5,180 nucleotides of DNA, from assembly GCA_903858195.1 (NCBI GenBank), contig CAIOHW010000391.1:1-5180 (forward strand). The letters are read 5' to 3'. The position numbers and the translations under genes are program-made. Positions 1-5,180 of this stretch are shown piece by piece. Position 1 is the stretch's first letter. Every line of letters starts with the position of its first letter. The notes under the pieces are model-generated. The model saw nothing but the letters and a program-made list of their open reading frames with translations. It did no database searches and had not been told where the DNA came from. This DNA is from Oligoflexia bacterium. Lineage in GTDB: Bacteria; Bdellovibrionota; UBA1018.

Positions 1-612
1 CTCGAGCACACGAACACCCACTTCATCCCTGAGGCGAAGCTCCCAGAGCAGCGGCGCCTTCTTGCGAAGCTCGATGGGCGATGCCTTGAGGATCCTGCCG
101 CCCAGGATCTGAAAACGCCTGCGATAGACTTCCCATCCGGGAAGATTCCCACCGGTATCGAGGCAGTAGACCTCCGGAACTCCCGACTCCAGCAGTTCGC
201 ACCCCAGCGAGAGGGCCATGTTGCCCACGCCAAGAATGGCCGTCGCCGGGCTCCAAACCGTCTGACCCTCCCTTCTCAGCCTGAGCGCCGACTGGAGCGG
301 CAACAGGGCTGGCTCGGTCCAGCCCGGAAACGGTCCGGGAAGCTCCATGGGTTCGCAAACACGAACCACGGCGCGCGACTCAATGCGGTGAATTCTGCCC
401 TGCGAGTCCTCGACGATGGCCACTCCGCCGGTTCCCTGCGACGGCAGGACCCCGCGCACCCGCAGTCCCTCGCCCCCAAAAAGACCGACCGAGAGCCCCG
501 CATCCGAGCAAAGGGTGGCAAGTGCACGCACCCCCAGCCCCGGCCAGCGCTGCACGCCGGGTGCGGCCAGGAGCACCAGATCAAAGCGCCCGTCACGAAC
601 CTGGAGGCTCAT
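1..612 (-). CDS. HcnB/SoxA-like FAD/NAD-binding oxidoreductase, partial (C-terminus beyond left edge)
   Basis: The frame stays open from an ATG at 612 to the window edge, giving 204 residues of N-terminal part. It starts with a hydrophobic strand (FDLVLLAAPG, residues 10-19), and a Rossmann-like segment follows (residues 25-46, GLGVRALATL...GLSVGLFGG). Residues 91-104 (LPGPFPGWTEPALL) match the FPGWT signature that follows the flavin domain in HcnB, sarcosine oxidase alpha and opine oxidase A proteins. Residues 124-151 (TAILGVGNMALSL... then EVYCLD) look like a second nucleotide-binding beta-alpha-beta unit. The first dinucleotide motif is degenerate (no clean GxGxxG) and no CxxC cluster is visible in this part; any [2Fe-2S] region would lie outside the window. 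The start is well supported by a GGAGG seven bases upstream and by a 4-base ATGA overlap with the preceding gene. The substrate is unknown. The flavoprotein assignment is fairly likely; a specific enzyme name would be a guess. Confidence 0.75.
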   Translation of the reverse strand, partial: MSLQVRDGRFDLVLLAAPGVQRWPGLGVRALATLCSDAGLSVGLFGGEGLRVRGVLPSQGTGGVAIVEDSQGRIHRIESRAVVRVCEPMELPGPFPGWTEPALLPLQSALRLRREGQTVWSPATAILGVGNMALSLGCELLESGVPEVYCLDTGGNLPGWEVYRRRFQILGGRILKASPIELRKKAPLLWELRLRDEVGVRVLE

Positions 613-1739
613 GTCTCGCCCTCCGCACAGAAACGACCCACCTCTTCGACAATCGCAACCAGCGCACCATCACAGCCCGGGAGCCAGGCCAACCTGCCCC
701 GGCCTGCGGGCGAGTCCACGCGGGGCAGCCGGGCCGACAACCTTCGCTGCCTGAGGTCACGCGCGCTGAAGCGATCCCAGTTCAGGATCCGCTGGACCAG
801 TGAGCCCAGACGCATGAAGGAGGCTGCACTCGCAGGCTTTTCTCCGGGCAGCACGGGCATCAACACGGCAAGCTCATGGATCGGACCCACCGGAGCGCCC
901 TCGCAGCGAGCCCACACAAAGGCATCACCCACAATCCCGAGCTGGGATGCATCCAACGGATCACGAGAAATGAGGGTCCACTCCTCCCAGCTGGCCACGG
1001 CAGGCAGATCGCGCGGACCGGCAAGTCCGATCGACTGCATCCAGGGGCCGAGTCTGGGGGTGTGGAAAACCCGAACTCCGTGCTTGAGACGCACACTCCT
1101 GGGCGTGCCCGACTGGTAGAACCTCACGCCATCGGCCGTGGGCTCGATCAAGCCCGCGGCGTCCACGAAGTCGGCGGCATCCAGACGAGAGCGCACGAAC
1201 TCGAGCACGCCATTTCGATAGCGGTCCACGTCGACATCACCCATCCTTGGCAGGCTGAGCGCGCGAAACGGCGGCTCCTCCCCGGTCTTGTGCGTGAACC
1301 CCGGAATCCTGCGGCCCGAAGCCAGACCTTCGGTGAACTGGGGCCGCCATCCCCTCGCTTCAAACTCGAGGAACGCGCCATCCGCATCCGGAGCGCCCAC
1401 CCAGTTCCAACTTCGTGAGCGCACGAACGGAGCCTTCGGGTCAAAGTAGGACGAAGCATTCTCGCGCGACCAGCTCTCAAGCGAGCCCGGAAACTCCGGA
1501 CCCAGGAGCCCGGCCATCTTCTCTGAACGCATCAGCTCGAGTGACTTCAAGACATCCGGACTCCGTGGATCCACGGCAACAGTCGGATCCATCGGAAGCT
1601 CCGAGTCTTCGCCAAAAAAATCAGGCTCGGGATTCAGAAGCAGCACGCTGAAGCCCTTGCGAAGGTAGGCCTGGGCTGCCAGGAGCGGAGCGAGGCCCGT
1701 GCCCACGAGGGCCACGTCACGCTCACGCTCGAGCGACAT
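609..1739 (-). CDS. FAD-dependent oxidoreductase-like protein (N-terminal Rossmann fold)
   Basis: The product has 376 residues from the ATG at 1739; a TTG directly before it (1742) would add one residue. Residues 8-38 form a dinucleotide-binding beta-alpha-beta unit: strand DVALVGTG, an alanine-rich helix, then GFSVLLLNPEPD. The third glycine of GxGxxG is replaced (GTGLAP), an atypical loop. The middle (residues 87-230) is rich in aromatic and charged residues and contains DVDVDRYRNGVLEFVRSRL (168-186), a helix of the kind that precedes the second flavin-contacting strand in DAO/GMC-like proteins. The C-terminal segment LPGCDGALVAIVEEVGRF (353-370) resembles the last helix that closes over a flavin. 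I do not recognise a specific family. It overlaps the upstream gene by 17 bases and the downstream HcnB-like gene by 4 (ATGA), so the two flavoproteins may act as partners, like HcnB-HcnC or SoxA-SoxB; that is inference. Loss of the third glycine leaves cofactor binding unproven. Confidence 0.8.
   Translation of the reverse strand: MSLERERDVALVGTGLAPLLAAQAYLRKGFSVLLLNPEPDFFGEDSELPMDPTVAVDPRSPDVLKSLELMRSEKMAGLLGPEFPGSLESWSRENASSYFDPKAPFVRSRSWNWVGAPDADGAFLEFEARGWRPQFTEGLASGRRIPGFTHKTGEEPPFRALSLPRMGDVDVDRYRNGVLEFVRSRLDAADFVDAAGLIEPTADGVRFYQSGTPRSVRLKHGVRVFHTPRLGPWMQSIGLAGPRDLPAVASWEEWTLISRDPLDASQLGIVGDAFVWARCEGAPVGPIHELAVLMPVLPGEKPASAASFMRLGSLVQRILNWDRFSARDLRQRRLSARLPRVDSPAGRGRLAWLPGCDGALVAIVEEVGRFCAEGET
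620..624 (-). promoter_or_regulatory. Strong Shine-Dalgarno for the partial oxidoreductase
   Basis: On the minus strand GGAGG lies seven bases before the ATG at 612, inside the 3' end of the upstream gene. It supports that start and indicates independent ribosome loading in addition to the 4-base overlap coupling. Confidence 0.75.
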
Positions 1740-2961
1740 CAACCAGCGCTCCCATCACGCGCCGAAGGGCGGTTTGCACCTGCGCCTTCTTGTATTCGCT
1801 ATGTGCGCTCCGGCCGCGCTCATTTTCCTCAGCACTGGCCTTGTCCATGAGTTGCACTTCGTAGGGATAAAAGAAACGGAACTCACGGGGAGCCAGCTTG
1901 AGATCGACGCGCTCGACACGGTCCATCAGCGCCTTTGCGGCCGGGCTCTCCTGCGCTCCGTCCATCGCCTTGACATGGGCCTTGAGCTCGCGAATCTCGT
2001 CGTGCAGCGGATTCCTGAATTTAACAAGCTGACGGCAGGTGAACTGGATCGCACGGTAGAATTTGCTCGAATGCGGGTTGTCCGGATCCTGGTTGGGGTA
2101 GCGCGATCCGGCCTGCAGGAACTGCTCGGCGCGCTCGTTGTTCCACTCCCTGCGTTCCCACTTGTCAGACGCCTCCCGCCACGCCGCCTCGAAGGCGCCA
2201 AAATCGAGCAGAGAATTGCGCGATCGGCTCGGCTTGATGTTCGGCGGCATGAGGATCATCCGGTCCTTCAGGAACTTCAGCACCCGGATCGCATCGAGCG
2301 GGGTGTGCGTTACAAAACGCAGGCCTACGCGGTCAAAGATGTCCTCGGCCACATTTTCCGGCTTGTGCAGCAGCTTGAGGAGAGTCGAGTCCCGTGACTT
2401 CTTGGGCTTGGTCTCAAAGGCCACGAGGTCGATTCGGTCCTCACCCTCGCCCAGATGAAGTTGGCCATCGGCATCACGATGAATCACGCGGTAATATCGG
2501 TCAAAGATCTGCTTCTGGCACTCGGCAAAGTAGTGACTGCGAATGTCCTTGTCGATGTGCGAGATCGTGTGCATCACCTTGAGGATGGCGCACGCAAAAT
2601 TCCTCATCATCGTGCCGGCGGGATCCTGGTTCTGGCCGGGAAGACTGAAGCTTGCCATCAGGAAAAGCTCGCGCACGTCAACGAGCTCCACGATCTTGCG
2701 TGGAACCTCGAGCTTGAGCCCGTCCGGATTTTCGGGATGGAGAAAGTTCTTTCGGATGAAGCTCAGCGACTCGTGGAAGTTACCGTAGAGCTCGGCGCTC
2801 TCGATGGGATTGGAGAGATCGTAGCCGTAGCTGCCCACGAACCGATCGACCTCCTCGGCAGTGCGCAACTGAAAGCCCGTGCTGGCATCAATCGCGGACT
2901 TGCCGCGAATGATGATGTCGAGGGTCTCCCAGCGGATGTCGTAACGCCTGTTGAAATCCAT
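1723..2961 (-). CDS. Uncharacterised protein with a diverged RelA/SpoT-type nucleotide synthetase fold
   Basis: The product has 412 residues. The start is firm: an in-frame TAG (2980-2982) lies six sense codons upstream and none of those codons can initiate. Residues 1-165 are mostly helical with no recognised domain. From residue 180 on, the motifs of (p)ppGpp synthetases appear in order: K188-x3-S192-x3-K196 (compare RxKxxxSxxxK of the ATP site), D210-RVG-L-R215 (compare DxxAIR, metal-binding Asp), SKFYRAIQ at 299-306 (compare GYxSxH, guanine-stacking Tyr; His is Gln here), E368-VQ (compare EVQIRT, catalytic Glu) and H387-SEYK391 (compare HWxYK). Spacings differ: about 92 residues between D210 and Y302 and 66 between Y302 and E368, so two helical insertions are likely. 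No HD hydrolase, TGS or ACT domain is visible. It may correspond to the uncharacterised TIGR04552/TIGR04562-type families of delta-proteobacteria (from memory, unchecked). It is the first gene of the minus-strand operon. Activity is unknown; alarmone, toxin or tRNA-targeting roles are all possible. Confidence 0.85.
   Translation of the reverse strand: MDFNRRYDIRWETLDIIIRGKSAIDASTGFQLRTAEEVDRFVGSYGYDLSNPIESAELYGNFHESLSFIRKNFLHPENPDGLKLEVPRKIVELVDVRELFLMASFSLPGQNQDPAGTMMRNFACAILKVMHTISHIDKDIRSHYFAECQKQIFDRYYRVIHRDADGQLHLGEGEDRIDLVAFETKPKKSRDSTLLKLLHKPENVAEDIFDRVGLRFVTHTPLDAIRVLKFLKDRMILMPPNIKPSRSRNSLLDFGAFEAAWREASDKWERREWNNERAEQFLQAGSRYPNQDPDNPHSSKFYRAIQFTCRQLVKFRNPLHDEIRELKAHVKAMDGAQESPAAKALMDRVERVDLKLAPREFRFFYPYEVQLMDKASAEENERGRSAHSEYKKAQVQTALRRVMGALVDVARA
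1749..1753 (-). promoter_or_regulatory. Shine-Dalgarno (GGGAG) for the 376-residue oxidoreductase
   Basis: GGGAG on the minus strand lies nine bases before the ATG at 1739 and six before the alternative TTG at 1742. Both spacings are usable; ATG is preferred as the stronger initiator. The site is inside the last codons of the upstream gene. Confidence 0.55.
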
Positions 2962-3042
2962 CGGTGCCCGAACTCTAGCCTAAGGTTTCGCGGGCTTGCA
3001 ATGATCTCGACAGGCTTTTGGGGCTAGGCTAGCTAGTGGGAC
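2962..3042. promoter_or_regulatory. Divergent promoter region between the two operons
   Basis: This is the only true intergenic gap, so both units should be promoted here. Minus strand: TTGCAA (2996-3001), an 18-base spacer, then TAGAGT (2972-2977, 4 of 6 matches to TATAAT), which would place the transcript start within a few bases of the ATG at 2961. Plus strand: TCGACA (3007-3012, 5 of 6 to TTGACA), a 17-base spacer and TAGCTA (3030-3035, a weak match), predicting a transcript start around the GTG at 3043. Neither start codon has a good Shine-Dalgarno, which fits short or absent leaders. The boxes are weak and this sigma-70 reading is tentative. Confidence 0.4.
2975..3032. repeat. 8-base inverted repeat CTAGCCTA...TAGGCTAG spanning the divergent promoters
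   Basis: The left arm CTAGCCTA is at 2975-2982 and the exact reverse complement TAGGCTAG is at 3025-3032, with a 42-base spacer. On its own coding strand, each arm ends 13 bases (minus-strand gene) or 10 bases (plus-strand gene) before the start codon. The arms could be twin -10-region elements or two half-sites for one regulator. The centre also holds the palindrome TTGCAA at 2996-3001. Confidence 0.5.
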
Positions 3043-3453
3043 GTGACGCATTCTGCCGCATGGCACCACCAGTCGACGATCCGCGTGCGAGGCTACGAGC
3101 TCGACAGCTACCGGCATGTCAACCATGCCGTCTACCTGAGCTATCTTGAGCAGGCTCGATGGGAGTACCTGGCGAGCCGGGGACTTTCACTCCAGCGGCT
3201 CGATGAGCTTCAGCGCTGGCCGGTCGTTGCAAAACTCGAGATCGAGTACCTCAAGCCTGCTTTCATGGACGACGAGCTCGTGATCGTGAGCCGACTCACC
3301 GAACTGTCCAAGGCAAGCCTGCGAATCGAGCATGAGATCCGGCGCGGCGATGTCGTGATCACACGGGCGAGGCTGCGAGCCGGAATCATCGACGAAACGG
3401 GCAGGCCTGCTGCAGCACCCGAAAGCTTTCAGGCACTGGGAGAGCCGGCATGA
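3043..3453 (+). CDS. YbgC-like hot-dog acyl-CoA thioesterase
   Basis: A 136-residue single-domain protein of the 4-hydroxybenzoyl-CoA thioesterase (4HBT) type, which hydrolyses acyl-CoA thioesters in the cytoplasm. The diagnostic stretch is YELDSYRHVNHAVYLSYLEQ (residues 18-37) followed by ARWEYL: D21 is the expected catalytic Asp, HVNHAVY is the usual GHVNNAxY loop (one Asn replaced by His), and the long hot-dog helix follows. The later strands VVAKLEIEYLKPAFMDDELV and SLRIEHEI fit the family, as does the length. The start is a GTG; an in-frame TAG at 3034-3036 excludes anything further upstream, and a later start would cut into the first strand. No good Shine-Dalgarno precedes it. It overlaps pgpA by 4 bases (ATGA), and with pgpA suggests a link to membrane lipid metabolism, as with YbgC family members, which act on acyl-CoAs and associate with phospholipid synthesis enzymes. 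Exact substrate unknown. Confidence 0.9.
   Translation: MTHSAAWHHQSTIRVRGYELDSYRHVNHAVYLSYLEQARWEYLASRGLSLQRLDELQRWPVVAKLEIEYLKPAFMDDELVIVSRLTELSKASLRIEHEIRRGDVVITRARLRAGIIDETGRPAAAPESFQALGEPA
3438..3442 (+). promoter_or_regulatory. Shine-Dalgarno (GGGAG) for pgpA
   Basis: GGGAG followed by AG lies about seven bases before the ATG at 3450, within the last codons of the thioesterase gene. It supports that start and coupled translation. Confidence 0.6.
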
Positions 3454-3992
3454 GCGCGAAATCCAATCGCAGGCGCATTCACTGGGACCGCTTCAGCAGC
3501 TCTCCGCGGGCCGTATTTGCACTCTTGGGCGCGACTTTTTTTGGCGCGGGCCTGCTGCCGCGCGCTCCGGGCACCTGGGGCACGCTCCTGGCGCTGCCAC
3601 TCTGGTGGGCGCTTGGGACCTCAAGCACCGGGACACGAGCGCTCGCATGGATCGCACTTGCCGTCTGGGGCGTCTGGGCTTCCAAGGCCTTCGATGAGCT
3701 GAACGGTACCGAAGACAACCAGAACATCGTGATGGACGAAGCGACCGGCGTGGGAATCGCAGCCGCAACGGCAGGATCTGACTGGCGTCTGCTTCTGGTT
3801 GCCTTCCTGCTCTTCCGCATTTTCGACATCTTGAAACCCTGGCCCGTGAGCCTGTTTGACCGTTGGTCGCACTCTGCGCCATCCAAATGGGGCCGGGCTG
3901 TGGGCGTCATGGCGGATGACTGGGTTGCAGGCCTTCAGGCACTCGCACTGATCCTGCTTGCACAACACTATGGCTGGCTCCCCGCAAACTAG
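3450..3992 (+). CDS. pgpA: Phosphatidylglycerophosphatase A
   Basis: A 180-residue inner-membrane enzyme that removes the phosphate from phosphatidylglycerol phosphate to give phosphatidylglycerol, the last step of PG synthesis and precursor of cardiolipin. All PgpA family signatures are present: LLPRAPGTWGT (residues 35-45), the acidic motif IVMDEATG (93-100), LFRIFDILKPWPV (121-133) and GVMADDWVAG (152-161), which carries the paired Asp expected to bind metal. Hydrophobic stretches at about 21-35, 46-56, 64-78, 114-124 and 160-171 are consistent with a multi-pass membrane protein; the basic N-terminus (KSNRRRIHWDR) should be cytoplasmic. Length is typical. It overlaps the thioesterase gene by 4 bases upstream and the pncC-like gene by about 23 bases downstream, so all are probably co-translated. 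PgpA next to CinA/PncC is a recurrent bacterial arrangement. Confidence 0.96.
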   Translation: MSAKSNRRRIHWDRFSSSPRAVFALLGATFFGAGLLPRAPGTWGTLLALPLWWALGTSSTGTRALAWIALAVWGVWASKAFDELNGTEDNQNIVMDEATGVGIAAATAGSDWRLLLVAFLLFRIFDILKPWPVSLFDRWSHSAPSKWGRAVGVMADDWVAGLQALALILLAQHYGWLPAN

Positions 3993-4530
3993 GCTCGAAC
4001 TCGAATCCGCCCGAGTGGCGCGACTCCTTTCACGTGCCGACGTGCGGCTGGTGCTTGCCGAAAGCTGCACGGGAGGTCTCGCCTCGGCAGTCCTCGCCCA
4101 AAACCCCGGCATCTCCCGTCACTTGTGCGGCAGCGCCGTGGTCTACCAGTCCGAGACCAAGGCAGGGTGGCTGAAAATCCCGCATTCCTTTCTCAGAAGT
4201 CATGGCACCGAGAGCCTCGCCGTCACGGAGCGACTGGCTCGACAAATCCTGACCCTGACCCCTCAGGCAAGTCTCTCGGCTGCGATCACCGGAGATCTGG
4301 GGCCACTGCCCTCGGATCCAAAAAAAGTAGGAAGGATTTTCGTAGCTTGCGCGATCAAGACGCGGAGCGCAATTCGACTGGTTTCCTCGAGCGAAATCCG
4401 GCTGCCCAGGCCCCGCCACACCGACCCAAAAGCCACTCGAATTTTGCTTCAACACGCAGCTTCCAAGGCCCTCCTGCGCATGGTACGCCAAGTGCTATCC
4501 GACACGCTTCGTCAACCACAGGGGGATTGA
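3970..4530 (+). CDS. pncC: CinA C-terminal domain protein, nicotinamide-nucleotide amidase-like
   Basis: 186 residues from the ATG at 3970; an in-frame TTG at 3958 is the alternative. Family members deamidate NMN to nicotinate mononucleotide in pyridine-nucleotide recycling. AESCTGGLAS (residues 30-39) is the signature with the nucleophilic Ser; GSAVVYQSETKAGWLKI (54-70) matches the loop with the conserved Tyr and Lys; DPKATRILLQHAASKALL (152-169) matches the C-terminal helix of the family. The protein lacks the N-terminal MoaB/MoeA-like domain of full-length CinA, so it is a stand-alone PncC form. The normal TGIAGP(GG) motif is ITGDLGPLPSD here (106-116), and the following FxGDR-like segment is not recognisable, so amidase activity is likely but not certain. 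No Shine-Dalgarno is seen at either start; translation probably depends on coupling with pgpA. Its stop codon directly abuts the recA ATG, the widespread cinA-recA linkage. Confidence 0.88.
   Translation: MAGSPQTRLELESARVARLLSRADVRLVLAESCTGGLASAVLAQNPGISRHLCGSAVVYQSETKAGWLKIPHSFLRSHGTESLAVTERLARQILTLTPQASLSAAITGDLGPLPSDPKKVGRIFVACAIKTRSAIRLVSSSEIRLPRPRHTDPKATRILLQHAASKALLRMVRQVLSDTLRQPQGD
4521..4525 (+). promoter_or_regulatory. Shine-Dalgarno (AGGGGG) for recA
   Basis: AGGGGG (4520-4525) lies five bases before the recA ATG at 4531, within the final codons of pncC, and fixes the recA start. Confidence 0.65.
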
Positions 4531-5180
4531 ATGGAAATTCAGAAGAACGAAAGCGCTCTCAACCACACTCAGAAGAACAAGGCCATTGAGCTTGCCGTTG
4601 CTGCCATCGAAAAGCAGTTCGGCAAGGGCTCGATCATGCGCCTCGGCGAGACCGAGAACCTCGTCGCACAGGACGCACAGGCAGTGCCGACGGGCTCGCT
4701 GAGCCTCGACCTCGCACTCGGCATCGGCGGCATTCCCCGCGGCCGAATCATCGAAATCTACGGACCTGAAGCATCGGGCAAGACCACCGTCACGCTCCAT
4801 GCGATTGCCGAAGTCCAGAAGCTCGGCGGCATCGCCGCCTTCGTCGATGCAGAACACGCACTTGACGTGAACTACGCCCGCAAGCTCGGCGTGCGCACGG
4901 ATGACCTGCTCATCTCGCAGCCCGACACCGGCGAACAGGCCCTCGAAATCGCTGACGCACTCGTGCGCTCCGGCGGCATCGACCTGCTCGTCATCGACTC
5001 GGTCGCAGCCCTCGTGCCGCGCGCCGAAATCGAAGGCGAAATGGGCGACTCGCACATGGGTCTCCAGGCCCGCCTCATGAGCCAGGCCCTGCGCAAGCTC
5101 ACCGGCACGATCAATCGCAGCAAGACGATCGTGATCTTCATCAACCAGATCCGCATGAAGATCGGCGTCATGTTCGGTAA
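4531..5180 (+). CDS. recA: Recombinase RecA, partial (C-terminus beyond right edge)
   Basis: 216 codons plus two bases of the next are present, out of about 350 in typical RecA. RecA forms ATP-dependent filaments on single-stranded DNA, catalyses strand exchange and stimulates LexA self-cleavage. The N-terminal polymerisation helix contains the near-invariant AIEKQFGKGSIMRLG (residues 25-39). Walker A is GPEASGKTT (78-86), the catalytic Glu is E108 in VDAEHALD, Walker B is LLVIDS (152-157), loop L1 covers EGEMGDSHMG (168-177), and loop L2 begins at NQIRMKIGVMFG (205-216) where the window ends. No key residue is missing. The first 18 residues are polar and Gln/Asn-rich (MEIQKNESALNHTQKNK), a variable region in the family. 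The gene begins immediately after the pncC stop with no gap for its own promoter; regulation would come from the operon promoter near 3040 or one within pncC. Confidence 0.98.
   Translation, partial: MEIQKNESALNHTQKNKAIELAVAAIEKQFGKGSIMRLGETENLVAQDAQAVPTGSLSLDLALGIGGIPRGRIIEIYGPEASGKTTVTLHAIAEVQKLGGIAAFVDAEHALDVNYARKLGVRTDDLLISQPDTGEQALEIADALVRSGGIDLLVIDSVAALVPRAEIEGEMGDSHMGLQARLMSQALRKLTGTINRSKTIVIFINQIRMKIGVMFG

Noticed and set aside
1..6. CTCGAG (XhoI-type site) at the very left edge as a cloning junction
   Set aside because: The reading frame of the partial oxidoreductase continues through it with normal composition, so there is no sign of an artificial junction.
388..1418. Long plus-strand open frames (388-1119 and 876-1418) antisense to the oxidoreductase genes
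   Set aside because: Their products are low-complexity, rich in Arg, Ser and Pro, with no recognisable domain. They lie opposite well-supported genes and are expected by chance in GC-rich DNA.
1699..3027. Plus-strand open frames at 1699-2397 and 2455-3027 antisense to the synthetase-like gene
   Set aside because: No family motifs and no sensible start context. The minus strand carries a continuous 412-codon gene with recognisable motifs and overlap coupling.
3024..3036. CTAGGCTAGCTAG as a hairpin terminator or a tandem repeat element
   Set aside because: Too short, no U-tract, and it sits immediately upstream of a start codon between divergent genes, where a terminator is not expected.
3958..3972. 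TTG at 3958 as the pncC start
   Set aside because: It adds only four residues, has no Shine-Dalgarno, and a stronger ATG is available at 3970; not fully excluded.
1614..4326. Seven-base A/T runs in three genes (1614-1620, 3536-3542, 4320-4326), each in the phase of a -1 slippery heptamer
   Set aside because: The -1 frames either stop without a recognisable product (pgpA) or give low-complexity sequence (pncC), and no stimulatory structure was evident. They encode ordinary Phe-Phe or Lys-Lys pairs; three in-phase cases are a curiosity only.
4495..5055. 186-codon minus-strand open frame opposite recA
   Set aside because: It is the reverse shadow of the strongly biased recA codons; recA itself is certain.

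Overview
This is a gene-dense, GC-rich bacterial window (roughly 60% GC by eye) with seven protein-coding genes. They form two divergent, tightly packed transcription units. The RecA N-terminus, the PgpA-PncC-RecA order and an uncharacterised protein of a type I associate from memory with Bdellovibrio- and myxobacteria-like genomes all suggest a free-living or predatory Gram-negative of the former Deltaproteobacteria. This is a tentative inference, and nothing in the window fixes the lineage.

Left unit (minus strand, 2961 down to 1 and beyond). Three genes overlap end to start. The first encodes a 412-residue protein that I read as a strongly diverged RelA/SpoT-type nucleotide synthetase fold: it has KxxxSxxxK, DxxGxR, an EVQ strand and HxxYK in the canonical order. 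Next comes a 376-residue FAD-type Rossmann oxidoreductase. Last is a second flavoprotein related to the HcnB/SoxA (cyanide synthase / sarcosine oxidase alpha) group, which is cut by the left edge of the window. Overlaps of 17 and 4 bases imply co-transcription and translational coupling.

Centre (2962-3042). This 81-base gap is the only intergenic space. It must hold both divergent promoters. It contains an 8-base inverted repeat (CTAGCCTA ... TAGGCTAG), each arm lying 10-13 bases before a start codon. In-frame stops within the arms fix both starts, neither start has a convincing Shine-Dalgarno sequence, and very short or absent leaders are possible.

Right unit (plus strand, 3043 to the right edge). 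The genes are a YbgC-like hot-dog acyl-CoA thioesterase, phosphatidylglycerophosphatase A (pgpA), a stand-alone CinA C-terminal/PncC nicotinamide-nucleotide amidase with an altered TG-x-x-GP motif, and the first 216 residues of RecA. These genes overlap or abut (4-base overlap, about 23-base overlap, 0-base gap), so recA appears to be the distal gene of a housekeeping operon, with no recognisable SOS box next to it.

I see no RNA genes, mobile elements, CRISPR arrays or clear terminators. The most interesting item is the diverged synthetase-like protein and its coupling to two flavoprotein genes.
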